DNA of 49,232 nucleotides from Asticcacaulis sp. UBA2476. GTDB lineage: Bacteria; Pseudomonadota; Alphaproteobacteria; Caulobacterales; Caulobacteraceae. Under the pieces are notes generated by a model, which saw nothing but the letters and a program-made list of their open reading frames with translations, did not search any database and was not told the origin of the DNA. The stretch's first letter is position 1. Every line of letters begins with the position of its first letter. Shown piece by piece: positions 41,042 through 48,404 of this stretch. Location of the stretch: the NCBI GenBank assembly GCA_002342035.1, contig DDPE01000089.1, forward strand, positions 1-49,232, read 5' to 3'. The position numbers and the translations under genes were made by a program.

Positions 41042-41784
41042 ATCCCGTCGCCGCCGAAGATCGGCTTATGGATGCCGCATTCAGTCTTATCCTGACCGGC
41101 CCAGCGTCCGGCGCGGGCGTCCTCACCGACCTCGACCGGCTTGGTGCAGGTAAAGCAGCCAATCGACGGATAGCCCTGTTCGACCAAAGGGTGCGGTGGC
41201 AGGGCGTGGGCTTCGATATAGTCCGCGATATCGTCCGCCGTCCAGTTGGCCAGCGGATTGACCTTGAAATTGCGGCCATCCCATTCAACGATCGGCATAT
41301 TGGCGCGGGTTGCCGCCTGATGGCGCTTACGGCCGGTGATCCAGGCGGTATAGTCGTCGGTGATCTTATTCAGCGGCCGAACTTTACGCAGGGCGCAGCA
41401 GGCATCGGGGGCCAGCTTCCACAGATTGCCCTTTGGGTCGAAATCCTGTTCCTCAGCCTTGTCGGCCTTGAGGTTGATCAGATTGGTCAGGCCTAAGATC
41501 TTGGCCAGCTGGTCGCGGTATTGCAGGGTCTGAAAGAAATGCCGGTCGGTATCGAGAAAAATAACCGGCAAATCTTTGTTAATCTGTGACACCAGATGCA
41601 GCATGACCGCCGAATCCGCGCCGAACGACGACGACAGGGCGATGGAGTCCACGAACTCATGCTCTATCGCATCGTGCAGGATGTCGGCGGCGGCCCAGCC
41701 CTCATAACGGGCCGACAGTTCCGCCGCACGGATGGCTTCGGGTGAAGCGACCTGTTCAGCAATATTGTTGATGATCATAGTCAT
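41038..41784 (-). CDS. cysH: Phosphoadenylyl/adenylyl-sulfate reductase CysH
   Basis: CysH reduces activated sulfate to sulfite. The 248 residues have SSSFGADSAVMLHL (PP-loop), FLDTDRHFFQT, and RKVRPLN, TGRKRHQAATR for substrate binding. Four Cys for a 4Fe-4S cluster are present: CC in PDACCALRK and CFTC, and the catalytic Cys lies in ECGIH at the C-terminus. The cluster marks an adenylyl-sulfate (APS) rather than phosphoadenylyl-sulfate reductase, although both share the name CysH. ATG 41784 is chosen among closely spaced starts (41790 is a TTG). Last gene of the operon cysG-DUF2849-cysI-DUF934-cysH. Confidence 0.94.
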   Translation of the reverse strand: MTMIINNIAEQVASPEAIRAAELSARYEGWAAADILHDAIEHEFVDSIALSSSFGADSAVMLHLVSQINKDLPVIFLDTDRHFFQTLQYRDQLAKILGLTNLINLKADKAEEQDFDPKGNLWKLAPDACCALRKVRPLNKITDDYTAWITGRKRHQAATRANMPIVEWDGRNFKVNPLANWTADDIADYIEAHALPPHPLVEQGYPSIGCFTCTKPVEVGEDARAGRWAGQDKTECGIHKPIFGGDGI

Positions 41785-41805
41785 GATCAAAACGCTTTCT
41801 ACGGA

Positions 41806-42327
41806 TTAAGCTTCCGTGAGCTTTTGGCGTAACGCCCAGATCGGTTGGCGGGCATCTGCTGCACTTTGGTAAGCATTTTCAAAACGGTCAGTCGCGGCCT
41901 TGATGGCGCCTTCGGGATCGGCATCTTTCAGTACAAATTCGTTGAACCCGCAGCGGAGCATCAGGAACAACTGATCCCGCAACACATCGCCGACCGCACG
42001 GATCTCGCCCTGATAGTTCAGGTCAGAACGCAAGATACGGGCGGTGGAATAGCCGCGGCCATCGCGGTAGCCGGGGAAGTTGACCTCAACCAGCGCGATC
42101 TTTTCCATATAGGGAGCGAGTGCGCGAATATCATCCCCCGGATTGACGCGCACACCGTACTTGCCGTTCAGGCCTGGCAATTCGGTGAGCGCGCGCTCAA
42201 AGCCCAGCACATAGGGGCCATCGGCACCAACAACATCTTCGTCGTTAAGCAGGGCCCAGCCGTCAAGGATACGGGTGCCGTCCTTGGCGATCAGGGTGGG
42301 GGTAGCTGATGAATTAAGCTGGCTCAT
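41806..42327 (-). CDS. DUF934 domain protein
   Basis: A 173-residue protein of the DUF934 family, almost always found between sulfite reductase and cysH genes in proteobacteria. It has WALLNDEDV, PGDDIRALAPYMEKIALVEVNFPGYRDGRGYSTARILR, and a FLMLRCGFNEFVLKD segment. Its function is not known for certain; the neighbourhood suggests a role in electron transfer to, or assembly of, sulfite reductase, because no cysJ is present. GAGG precedes ATG 42327, and its start lies 14 bases inside cysI, so translation is coupled. Confidence 0.9.
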   Translation of the reverse strand: MSQLNSSATPTLIAKDGTRILDGWALLNDEDVVGADGPYVLGFERALTELPGLNGKYGVRVNPGDDIRALAPYMEKIALVEVNFPGYRDGRGYSTARILRSDLNYQGEIRAVGDVLRDQLFLMLRCGFNEFVLKDADPEGAIKAATDRFENAYQSAADARQPIWALRQKLTEA

Positions 42328-43957
42328 GGAGTGCCTCGGCAAAGGTTTCACGGCCCAGACGCTCAACCACATCGATGAAGCGTTCCGCAGGCGACGTGCG
42401 AAGTTGAAGATAAAGGCGAACCACGCGCTCAATGGCGGCGGGCACGGCTTCCGCCGGCAGGCCCTTGCCAGTGATGACACCCAGCGCTGCCTTTTCATCG
42501 GCGCGACCGCCGAGCAGGATCTGATAGAACTCGATCCCCTGCTTATCGACGCCTAAGATACCGATGTGGCCGACATGGTGGTGACCGCAGGCATTGATGC
42601 AGCCGGAGATCTTGATCTCCAGCTCACCAATCTCATCGGTCAGGTCGGCATCGGCAAAGCGCTTGGAAATTTCCTGCGACAGCGGTATCGAGCGGGCATT
42701 GGCCAGGGTGCAGTAATCCAGACCAGGGCAGGCGATGATGTCACTGATCTTTTTGGCATTGGCGGTCGACAGATTGACGCGGTCAAGCTGTTGATACAGC
42801 GCATAAAGATCAGCCTTGGCCACATGGGGCAGGATGATGTTCTGATCATGGGCGACGCGCAGTTCACCGTACGCAAAGCTATCTGCGACATCGGCCATAA
42901 CGTCCATCTGCGCGGACGAAGCATCGCCTGGCGGCAGACCCACCGGCTTGGTCGAAATGGTCACGCTGACGTGGTCATCGCGCTTATGGGCATGGGTGTT
43001 GTTGCGCACCCAGCGGGCAAAGGCCGGATCGGCGGCCTTGGCGCGGTCTAACGCCGCCTGATCGAACGCCTTATCGGCAAACGCCGGATCGGGGAAGAAC
43101 GAGCGGATGCGATCGATCTCATAATAGGGCGCGTCAATGGCGGCCTGATCAAGGGTGTTCCATTCCTCTTCGACCTGACGGGCATATTCGTCAGGCCCCA
43201 GCGCCGACACCAAAATCTTGATACGGGCCTTATAGATATTATCGCGGCGACCATAGCGGTTATACACCCGCAGACAGGCCTCAAGATAACTCAGCAGCTT
43301 CTCGCCCGGCACGCCTGATTTGATCAGGTGACCCAGATGCGGGGTGCGCCCCATGCCGCCGCCGACATAGACCTCAAAGCCCTTGGGTGTCAGGTGCAGG
43401 CCGATATCATGGACACGGATGGCGGCGCGATCCTTGGTGGCGCCGGTGATGGCGATCTTGAACTTACGCGGCAGGAAGGTAAATTCCGGATGGATGGTCG
43501 ACCACTGACGGATCAGTTCGGCCCACGGGCGCGGATCGTCCAGTTCGTCCTTGGCTGCACCTGAAAACTGATCAGTCGTGGTGTTGCGGATGCAGTTGCC
43601 GGAGGTCTGCATGGCGTGCATTTCAACTTCGGCCAGTTCCTCAAGGATTTTGGGCGTATCGGCCAGCTTGATCCAATTAAACTGAAGGTTCTGACGGGTG
43701 GTGAAATGGCCGAAATCGCGGTCGTAGGTGCGCGCGATGTGGGCGAATTTACGCATCTGAACGGATGATAAAACGCCGTAAGGAATAGCGATCCGCAGCA
43801 TATAGGCGTGCAGTTGCAGATAAAGCCCGTTCATGAGCCGCAGCGGCTTAAACTGATCTTCGGACAATTCCCCGCTCAGGCGACGGGCCACCTGATCCGA
43901 AAATTCGGCGTTACGTTCACGGACAAGGGCGTGATCGAATTGGTCGTAAACATACAT
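42314..43957 (-). CDS. cysI: Sulfite reductase hemoprotein CysI
   Basis: CysI reduces sulfite to sulfide in six electrons with siroheme and a 4Fe-4S cluster. The 547 residues contain two ferredoxin-like and siroheme-binding halves: RTYDRDFGHFTTRQNLQFNW early, VGGGMGRTPHLG in the middle, and the cluster segment CPGLDYC with SGCINACGHHHVGHIGILG, which provides the Cys ligands. The flavoprotein CysJ is missing from this operon, so electrons must come from ferredoxin or a DUF2849/DUF934 partner. The start overlaps the DUF2849 stop (TAATG). Confidence 0.95.
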   Translation of the reverse strand: MYVYDQFDHALVRERNAEFSDQVARRLSGELSEDQFKPLRLMNGLYLQLHAYMLRIAIPYGVLSSVQMRKFAHIARTYDRDFGHFTTRQNLQFNWIKLADTPKILEELAEVEMHAMQTSGNCIRNTTTDQFSGAAKDELDDPRPWAELIRQWSTIHPEFTFLPRKFKIAITGATKDRAAIRVHDIGLHLTPKGFEVYVGGGMGRTPHLGHLIKSGVPGEKLLSYLEACLRVYNRYGRRDNIYKARIKILVSALGPDEYARQVEEEWNTLDQAAIDAPYYEIDRIRSFFPDPAFADKAFDQAALDRAKAADPAFARWVRNNTHAHKRDDHVSVTISTKPVGLPPGDASSAQMDVMADVADSFAYGELRVAHDQNIILPHVAKADLYALYQQLDRVNLSTANAKKISDIIACPGLDYCTLANARSIPLSQEISKRFADADLTDEIGELEIKISGCINACGHHHVGHIGILGVDKQGIEFYQILLGGRADEKAALGVITGKGLPAEAVPAAIERVVRLYLQLRTSPAERFIDVVERLGRETFAEALHEPA

Positions 43958-44259
43958 TACTGGAAAACCTCGTCACGGTTGAATTGCTTAGCGGTATCAA
44001 AGGTTGTCTGGCCGATGGTTGGGCCATTAGCGCGCACAAATTCGCGCACAAGCTCACGCTGCACCGGCGTGCCGTCATCGGTGACGGGGATCAGATAGGG
44101 GGCAACCACTTCGGTTTCACGAGCCACCCATTCGGCCTTTAGCGCTTCTCCGGCGGCGTCCTCAAGGTGCGTGGCAATGGCGGCATCCTCAACCCACTGG
44201 CCGTCAGCATACCACAGCACCAGGCCGTCGGTTAATCGGTTGGCGGTCAGAAGCTTCAT
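43957..44259 (-). CDS. DUF2849 domain protein
   Basis: A 100-residue protein of the DUF2849 family, found beside cysI in alphaproteobacteria. It begins MKLLTANRLTDGLVLWY and ends with a conserved REFVRANGPTIGQTTF. No Cys and no known catalytic motif. It probably assists the sulfite reductase; this is by association only. It overlaps cysG by 4 bases (ATGA) and cysI by 1 base, so all three are translationally coupled. Confidence 0.9.
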   Translation of the reverse strand: MKLLTANRLTDGLVLWYADGQWVEDAAIATHLEDAAGEALKAEWVARETEVVAPYLIPVTDDGTPVQRELVREFVRANGPTIGQTTFDTAKQFNRDEVFQ

Positions 44260-45620
44260 GCGGGAACCTTTATCGTCTTTTGGGTGATAGCCCAGTGTTC
44301 GGAACTCAAGGCCGTGACTTCGCCGATGATGACGAGGGTCGGGCCCTTGGGTGGATTGGCGGCGAGGGTGGCGGCCAGTTGATTAAGCTGTGTGGCCGTG
44401 CGCACCTCATCGGGGCGCGTGCCGTTTTCAATGATAAGCGCAGGCGTTGCACCCGCACGGCCATGCTCCATCAGACGGGCGCAGACACTTGCAGCCGTCG
44501 CCACGCCCATATAGATCACCAGCGTATGATGCGCCAGTGACAAGGCGGCCCAATCCAGTTGCAGATCGTTGTGTTCGGCATCGCCGTCTTTTGCATGGCC
44601 GGTGATAAAGGTCACAGACTGGGCGTGGTCGCGGTGGGTCAGCGGCACACCTGCAGACGCTGCGCACCCAAGAGCCGCCGTAATGCCGGGTGTGACATGA
44701 ACCTCAATACCGGCGGCCTTGAGCGCCTCAACCTCTTCACCGCCGCGGCCGAACACGAACGGATCACCGCCTTTGAGGCGCACCACGCGCTTACCCAAGG
44801 TGGCCTGTTCGACCAGCAGGGCGTGAATCTGATCCTGCGGCACCGAATGATTAGAGCGCTGCTTGCCGACATAGAACCGTTCGCTGTCACGGCGGGCCAG
44901 ATCCATGATCGCGTCCCCGACCAGCCGGTCATAGACAATGACATCGGCCTCACTCAACAGGCGCAAGGCCTTGAGCGTCAGCAGTTCAGGATCGCCGGGA
45001 CCGGCACCGACCAAATGGACCACGCCGGTGCGGGGTTTCGGCGCTTTGATCTCAGCTAGTGCGGCGGTCAGCGCCTCATCTATCTTGCCCGAACGTGCCA
45101 GGGTAGTGGCCGGGGCGGTCAGGATATGCTCCCAGAACCGGCGCCGGTCATCGACATTGCTGAAGGCTTCGCGCAGGTGTGGCGACAGTTTAAGCGCAAA
45201 TTCGGCCACATGGGTCTCAGACGGCGGAACGGCGGCTTCGATCCTGCGGCGGGTTTCGCGCGCCAGAACCGGGGCTGTGCCGCCGGTGGCCACGCCAATC
45301 GACAATGAGCCGCGATCAATAATAGCCGGGATATGGAAATCGCTCAGGTCAGGCTGATCGACGACATTGACCGGGATTTTTAATGTGTGGGCCAAAGCCG
45401 CCCCACGCTCCGCAGACGCACGGTCTTCAAACGCCACCAGTATTAGCGAAGCACCACTAAGGTCTTCGGCGGTCGGCCATGCGGTGTGATCTATGTCATA
45501 AATCAGCAGTTCCGCCGGTGTGCGCTCAACCAGATTGAGCTTGCGCGCAAGCGTCACCCCTGCGCCAATCAGCGCAACCTTACGGCCTTCCAGCGGCCAG
45601 GACAGGGGCAAAGCGATCAT
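44256..45620 (-). CDS. cysG: Siroheme synthase CysG
   Basis: CysG makes siroheme, the cofactor of CysI, from uroporphyrinogen III: two methylations, an NAD-dependent oxidation and iron insertion. The 454 residues have the N-terminal dehydrogenase/ferrochelatase part (RKVALIGAGVTLARK, EDRASAE, NVVDQPDLSDFHIPA, SIGVATGGTAPVLARETRRRIE) and from about residue 200 the SUMT methylase (VHLVGAGPGDPELLTLKALRL, YDRLVG, RLKGGDPFVFGRGGEE, VTPGITAALG). First gene of the operon, supplying the cofactor before the apoenzyme. ATG 45620 gives the family start. Confidence 0.95.
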   Translation of the reverse strand: MIALPLSWPLEGRKVALIGAGVTLARKLNLVERTPAELLIYDIDHTAWPTAEDLSGASLILVAFEDRASAERGAALAHTLKIPVNVVDQPDLSDFHIPAIIDRGSLSIGVATGGTAPVLARETRRRIEAAVPPSETHVAEFALKLSPHLREAFSNVDDRRRFWEHILTAPATTLARSGKIDEALTAALAEIKAPKPRTGVVHLVGAGPGDPELLTLKALRLLSEADVIVYDRLVGDAIMDLARRDSERFYVGKQRSNHSVPQDQIHALLVEQATLGKRVVRLKGGDPFVFGRGGEEVEALKAAGIEVHVTPGITAALGCAASAGVPLTHRDHAQSVTFITGHAKDGDAEHNDLQLDWAALSLAHHTLVIYMGVATAASVCARLMEHGRAGATPALIIENGTRPDEVRTATQLNQLAATLAANPPKGPTLVIIGEVTALSSEHWAITQKTIKVPA

Positions 45621-45761
45621 AACATCCTCAAGAGGCAGACGCAGACATCATACCTTAGTGTGGACTTTTAATCTCTAGCCGTGGGCGGGAAAAGCGATGG
45701 TTTTTACCCTCTGGGATTAGAGAGGCTAAATAAGCGTAAGTTATTGCGAACTATGCGCAAA

Positions 45762-46043
45762 TCAGCGTGTGGTATTCAGCCAATAATCAAAGTCTGACGG
45801 GGAACCGAAGGGGCGGCTATCGGCGTTACCCGTATCTGTCGTCAGGCAGAATTGGTGCTGAAGCGGATGGCGGCCAAATTCGCGCGCATCGTCCGGCGTT
45901 TCGGCCAGTGGCAAGGCGACTTTAAGCGGATGTTGTGCGGATTTACGTTGGCACAGGGCGCAGGTGCAGTTGTCTTTATTACCGCTCAGACCCGACAGGT
46001 CAAAATTAATGTCGCCGAAATGGGCCGCGCCTAAGTGGAGCAT
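45762..46043 (-). CDS. Small unknown protein with CxCxxC motif
   Basis: A 93-residue protein that I do not recognise. It starts MLHLGAAHFGDINFDLSGLSG and contains NCTCALCQ (three Cys in CxCxxC spacing), then a Leu/Pro-rich part and one more Cys (QFCLTT). The Cys spacing might bind zinc or an iron-sulfur cluster. GGAGG precedes ATG 46043, supporting translation; the frame is open to 46112 upstream. It lies 141 bases upstream of cysG on the same strand, so it could be part of the sulfur operon's leader transcript. Confidence 0.6.
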   Translation of the reverse strand: MLHLGAAHFGDINFDLSGLSGNKDNCTCALCQRKSAQHPLKVALPLAETPDDAREFGRHPLQHQFCLTTDTGNADSRPFGSPSDFDYWLNTTR

Positions 46044-46172
46044 GATACGCCTCCGATATTTACAAAGCGCATCCCTAAAAGTGTTATCGGTTTTAGGGTA
46101 AGATGCGCGCAAATTATGCAGTACACAGATATAGTGCAGTGCAAATAAAGGAACAATTAGGCCCTATTGCGG

Positions 46173-46742
46173 CTAACCCGCAGCATCATAAGCGCGTTTG
46201 ACGATGGCCATCAGGCTGTCATCGACCTGCGCCGCATCCGTCAGCGGCACCACATACTGACACATGCCGCCAGGTGGCAGGGCCTTGACGCGCGGATCAT
46301 CAATCGCCTCTTTCAGATTCAGACCCAATTCAAAACGGTCATTGGTCTTGGGGCCCAGCATAGCGAACTGCTTCTTGCCGCGCAGGGAGACATAACCCTG
46401 TTTGGGCGCGATTTCAAACTCCCCAAAGCCGGTAATCGCGGCCATCAGGGCTTCGTGGATCGGGCGCTGGTGGGCTTTTTTGTCCTTATAGATGGCATCC
46501 AGCACATCATCGGCAGCGGCGTTTTCCGGCGCCTCAAACGTGCCACCGCGCAGAGCAAAGTGGGTCAGGGTGTTGGCATCGCCATGACCCAGCCCATAAC
46601 CTGATTTCAGCCAGGCGACGATGTCGCCGTGCTTGGTTTTGCCAGATGCGGTGATGTCCGTCATCAGGGCCGTGCGGGATTTGCCCGTCTTTTTTTCGAT
46701 ATTTGAAAGCTGGGTTTCCAGTGCTTGCTCGACCGTGCCCAT
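46173..46742 (-). CDS. DUF4287/DUF5655 protein
   Basis: A 189-residue protein with the DUF4287 N-terminal helix domain (ETQLSNIEKKTGKS, WLKSGYGLGHGDANTL) and a DUF5655 domain (EALMAAITGFGEFEIAPKQGYVSLRGKKQFAML...GLNL) of the type found alone or after restriction-like modules. Function unknown; members are widespread and may bind DNA or transport proteins. No signal peptide. The start at 46742 is the first Met of the domain and lies 33 bases from the GFA gene end. Monocistronic. Confidence 0.85.
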   Translation of the reverse strand: MGTVEQALETQLSNIEKKTGKSRTALMTDITASGKTKHGDIVAWLKSGYGLGHGDANTLTHFALRGGTFEAPENAAADDVLDAIYKDKKAHQRPIHEALMAAITGFGEFEIAPKQGYVSLRGKKQFAMLGPKTNDRFELGLNLKEAIDDPRVKALPPGGMCQYVVPLTDAAQVDDSLMAIVKRAYDAAG

Positions 46743-46775
46743 GTGTGCCTCCCCGTCAGAGATCGACAGAATGAC

Positions 46776-47084
46776 CTAATGTTCGGCGCCGTTCCACTTG
46801 TTGATGGTCAATTTTTCGAGATCGACATCGGGCAGGCAGCGTAAATTAACCGCGATCATCGCCTTGCCATCCGGGGCTGTGCCTTCGCCGTAGGGTTCGA
46901 CGCCGCAGACCTTGCAGAAATTATGGGCGATTTTCATCGTGTTGAACCGGTAGGTTTCGATATCGGCCGGATCGGTTTTGAGGTGAAGCGCATCCTTAGC
47001 CACAAAGGCCAAAAGGCTGCCACGCCTGCGGCAATAGGAGCAATTGCAGTCGATAGCGCCCTTGAAATCGCCCTCGACCTCGAA
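46776..47084 (-). pseudogene. GFA-family (glutathione-dependent formaldehyde-activating type) protein, 5' end lost at a join
   Basis: The C-terminal 100 residues of a GFA/Mss4-like zinc protein: CNCSYCRRRGSLLAF, HNFCKVCGVEPYGEG and VNLRCLPDVD. The normal N-terminus would be a short segment like GSCHCGAVRFEVEG, providing two further zinc Cys; here that segment is missing and a methyltransferase frame takes its place. Both frames are joined in register at FEVEG. This is what a chimeric assembly would give. If the join is real in a cell, the protein would be a fusion, but without the first two zinc ligands. Codon use matches the left side of the window. Confidence 0.75.
47070..47084. other. Junction between two genomes (probable chimeric join)
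   Basis: The 15 bases encode FEVEG on the minus strand and would occur in both parent genes: GFA proteins begin with an FEVEG-like strand, and methyltransferases of this type have LRLLSFEVEG followed by other sequence. Rows to the left (46921, 46981) hold 29 and 35 G+C of 60, rows to the right (47161, 47881) hold 44 and 40. Gene content switches from Caulobacterales to Burkholderiales at the same point. A microhomology-driven join explains all three. Confidence 0.75.
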
Positions 47085-47621
47085 ACTGAGCAGGCGCAGC
47101 CAGTCGCGCAGCCGCCAGTAAGCGATGAAATCACCGGTACGGGGCAGGAACAGGCGCCGGTCGCGCCCGGGCAGCAGGCGGCCGAGATTCTGCCTCAGGC
47201 CCCAGACGCTGGCCGGATTGAGGCCCAGGATCACCACCCGGCCCTCGGGTCGCAGCACCCGCTCGGCCTCGCGCAGGGTCTGGTGCGGGTCGCGCGCCAG
47301 CTCCAGCGCATGGGGCCGGACCAGCAGGTCGAGGCTGGCGCTCTGAAAGGGCAGCTCGTCGAACTCGCAGTTCAGGGCGACCACGGCGTTCGGCGCTTCT
47401 TCCGCCAGCGGCCGCTCCAGCTGGTCCAGCGCCAGCCAGCGATGCGGCATGCGGTTGGCCTGCAGGCCCGAGAGTTCGGGCAGACCCAGCTGCAGCGCAT
47501 GGAACCCGAACAGGTCGACCACGGCCGCGTCGAGCCGCTGCTGCTCCCAGGCCAGCAGATACTGACCCGGCGGGGTTTGCAGCCAGGCGGCCAACTCTAT
47601 AATCGAAGCTTCGCGTGTCAT
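47070..47621 (-). pseudogene. SAM-dependent methyltransferase, C-terminus lost at the join
   Basis: The N-terminal 184 residues of a class I methyltransferase: MTREASIIELAAWLQTPPGQ at the start, NCEFDELPFQSASLDLLVRPHALE for the post-cofactor strands, and REAERVLRPEGRVVILGLNPASVWGLRQNLGR. The cofactor glycine loop is poorly conserved in this subgroup. Codons are G+C-rich and differ from the left side. It is divergent from gloB with 12 bases between start codons, an arrangement I know from Burkholderiales. The C-terminal part is replaced by GFA sequence. ATG 47621 is the start; the frame upstream to 47756 runs antisense into gloB. Confidence 0.75.
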
Positions 47622-47633
47622 TGATTGGGCTGC

Positions 47634-48404
47634 ATGAAACTGGCTGCGGTCGCTGCCTTCACCGACAACTACATCTGGATGCTTCACGACGGCGTTGACG
47701 CCATCGTGGTCGATCCGGGCGACTCGACTCCGGTCTTGGAGGCTCTGGCCGAGCACTCACTGCGTCTGGCAGGCATTCTAGTGACGCATCACCATGGCGA
47801 TCACGTCGGCGGCCTGGAGGCGCTGCGGCCCCATCTGCACGGCCCCATCTACGGCCCGGCGCGCGAGAACATCCCCAAGCCCTGCACGCCCGTCGAGGCC
47901 GGTGATCTGGTCCAAGTGCTGGGCCTGTCCTTCACCGTCATCGACGTACCCGGCCACACCGCCGGCCATATCGCCTTCTACGCCGAGCCGGCCGGCGAGG
48001 CCCCGCTGCTGTTCTGCGGCGACACCCTGTTCTCCGGCGGCTGCGGCCGTCTGTTCGAAGGCACGCCGGCGCAGATGCTGGCCTCGCTCGACCAGTTGGC
48101 GGCCTTGCCCGGCGCCACCCGCGTCTGCTGCACCCACGAATACACGCTGAGCAACCTGCGCTTCGCCCGCGCTGTCGAGCCGGACAACCCGGTGCTGGCC
48201 CGCTACAGCGCCGAATGCGAAGCCAAACGTGCGCGCCAGTTGCCCACGCTGCCCTCATCCATCGCGCTGGAACGCGAGATCAACCCTTTTCTGCGCTCAC
48301 GCCAAGCCGCCGTCACGGCGGCCGTGCAGACCTTCGATACGGCCGCCCGTACTGAGACCGCTGTGTTTGGCGCCTTGCGCGAATGGAAGAACCAGTTCAA
48401 ATGA
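47634..48404 (+). CDS. gloB: Hydroxyacylglutathione hydrolase GloB (glyoxalase II)
   Basis: GloB hydrolyses S-lactoylglutathione, the second step of methylglyoxal detoxification. The 256-residue metallo-beta-lactamase-fold enzyme has THHHGDHVGG for the binuclear metal site, PGHTAGH, FCGDTLFSGGCGRLFEG and CCTHEYTLSNLRFA, and a glutathione-binding C-terminus (INPFLRS). ATG 47634 gives the family start MKLAAVAAFTDNYIW; the in-frame TTG at 47625 adds three residues. It belongs to the foreign right-hand segment and overlaps mltD by 4 bases. Confidence 0.95.
   Translation: MKLAAVAAFTDNYIWMLHDGVDAIVVDPGDSTPVLEALAEHSLRLAGILVTHHHGDHVGGLEALRPHLHGPIYGPARENIPKPCTPVEAGDLVQVLGLSFTVIDVPGHTAGHIAFYAEPAGEAPLLFCGDTLFSGGCGRLFEGTPAQMLASLDQLAALPGATRVCCTHEYTLSNLRFARAVEPDNPVLARYSAECEAKRARQLPTLPSSIALEREINPFLRSRQAAVTAAVQTFDTAARTETAVFGALREWKNQFK

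Noticed and set aside
46776..47621. A methyltransferase-GFA fusion enzyme
   Set aside because: The join falls on a motif shared by both families, both partners are truncated, and composition and gene neighbours change at the same base. A chimeric join is simpler than a new fusion.
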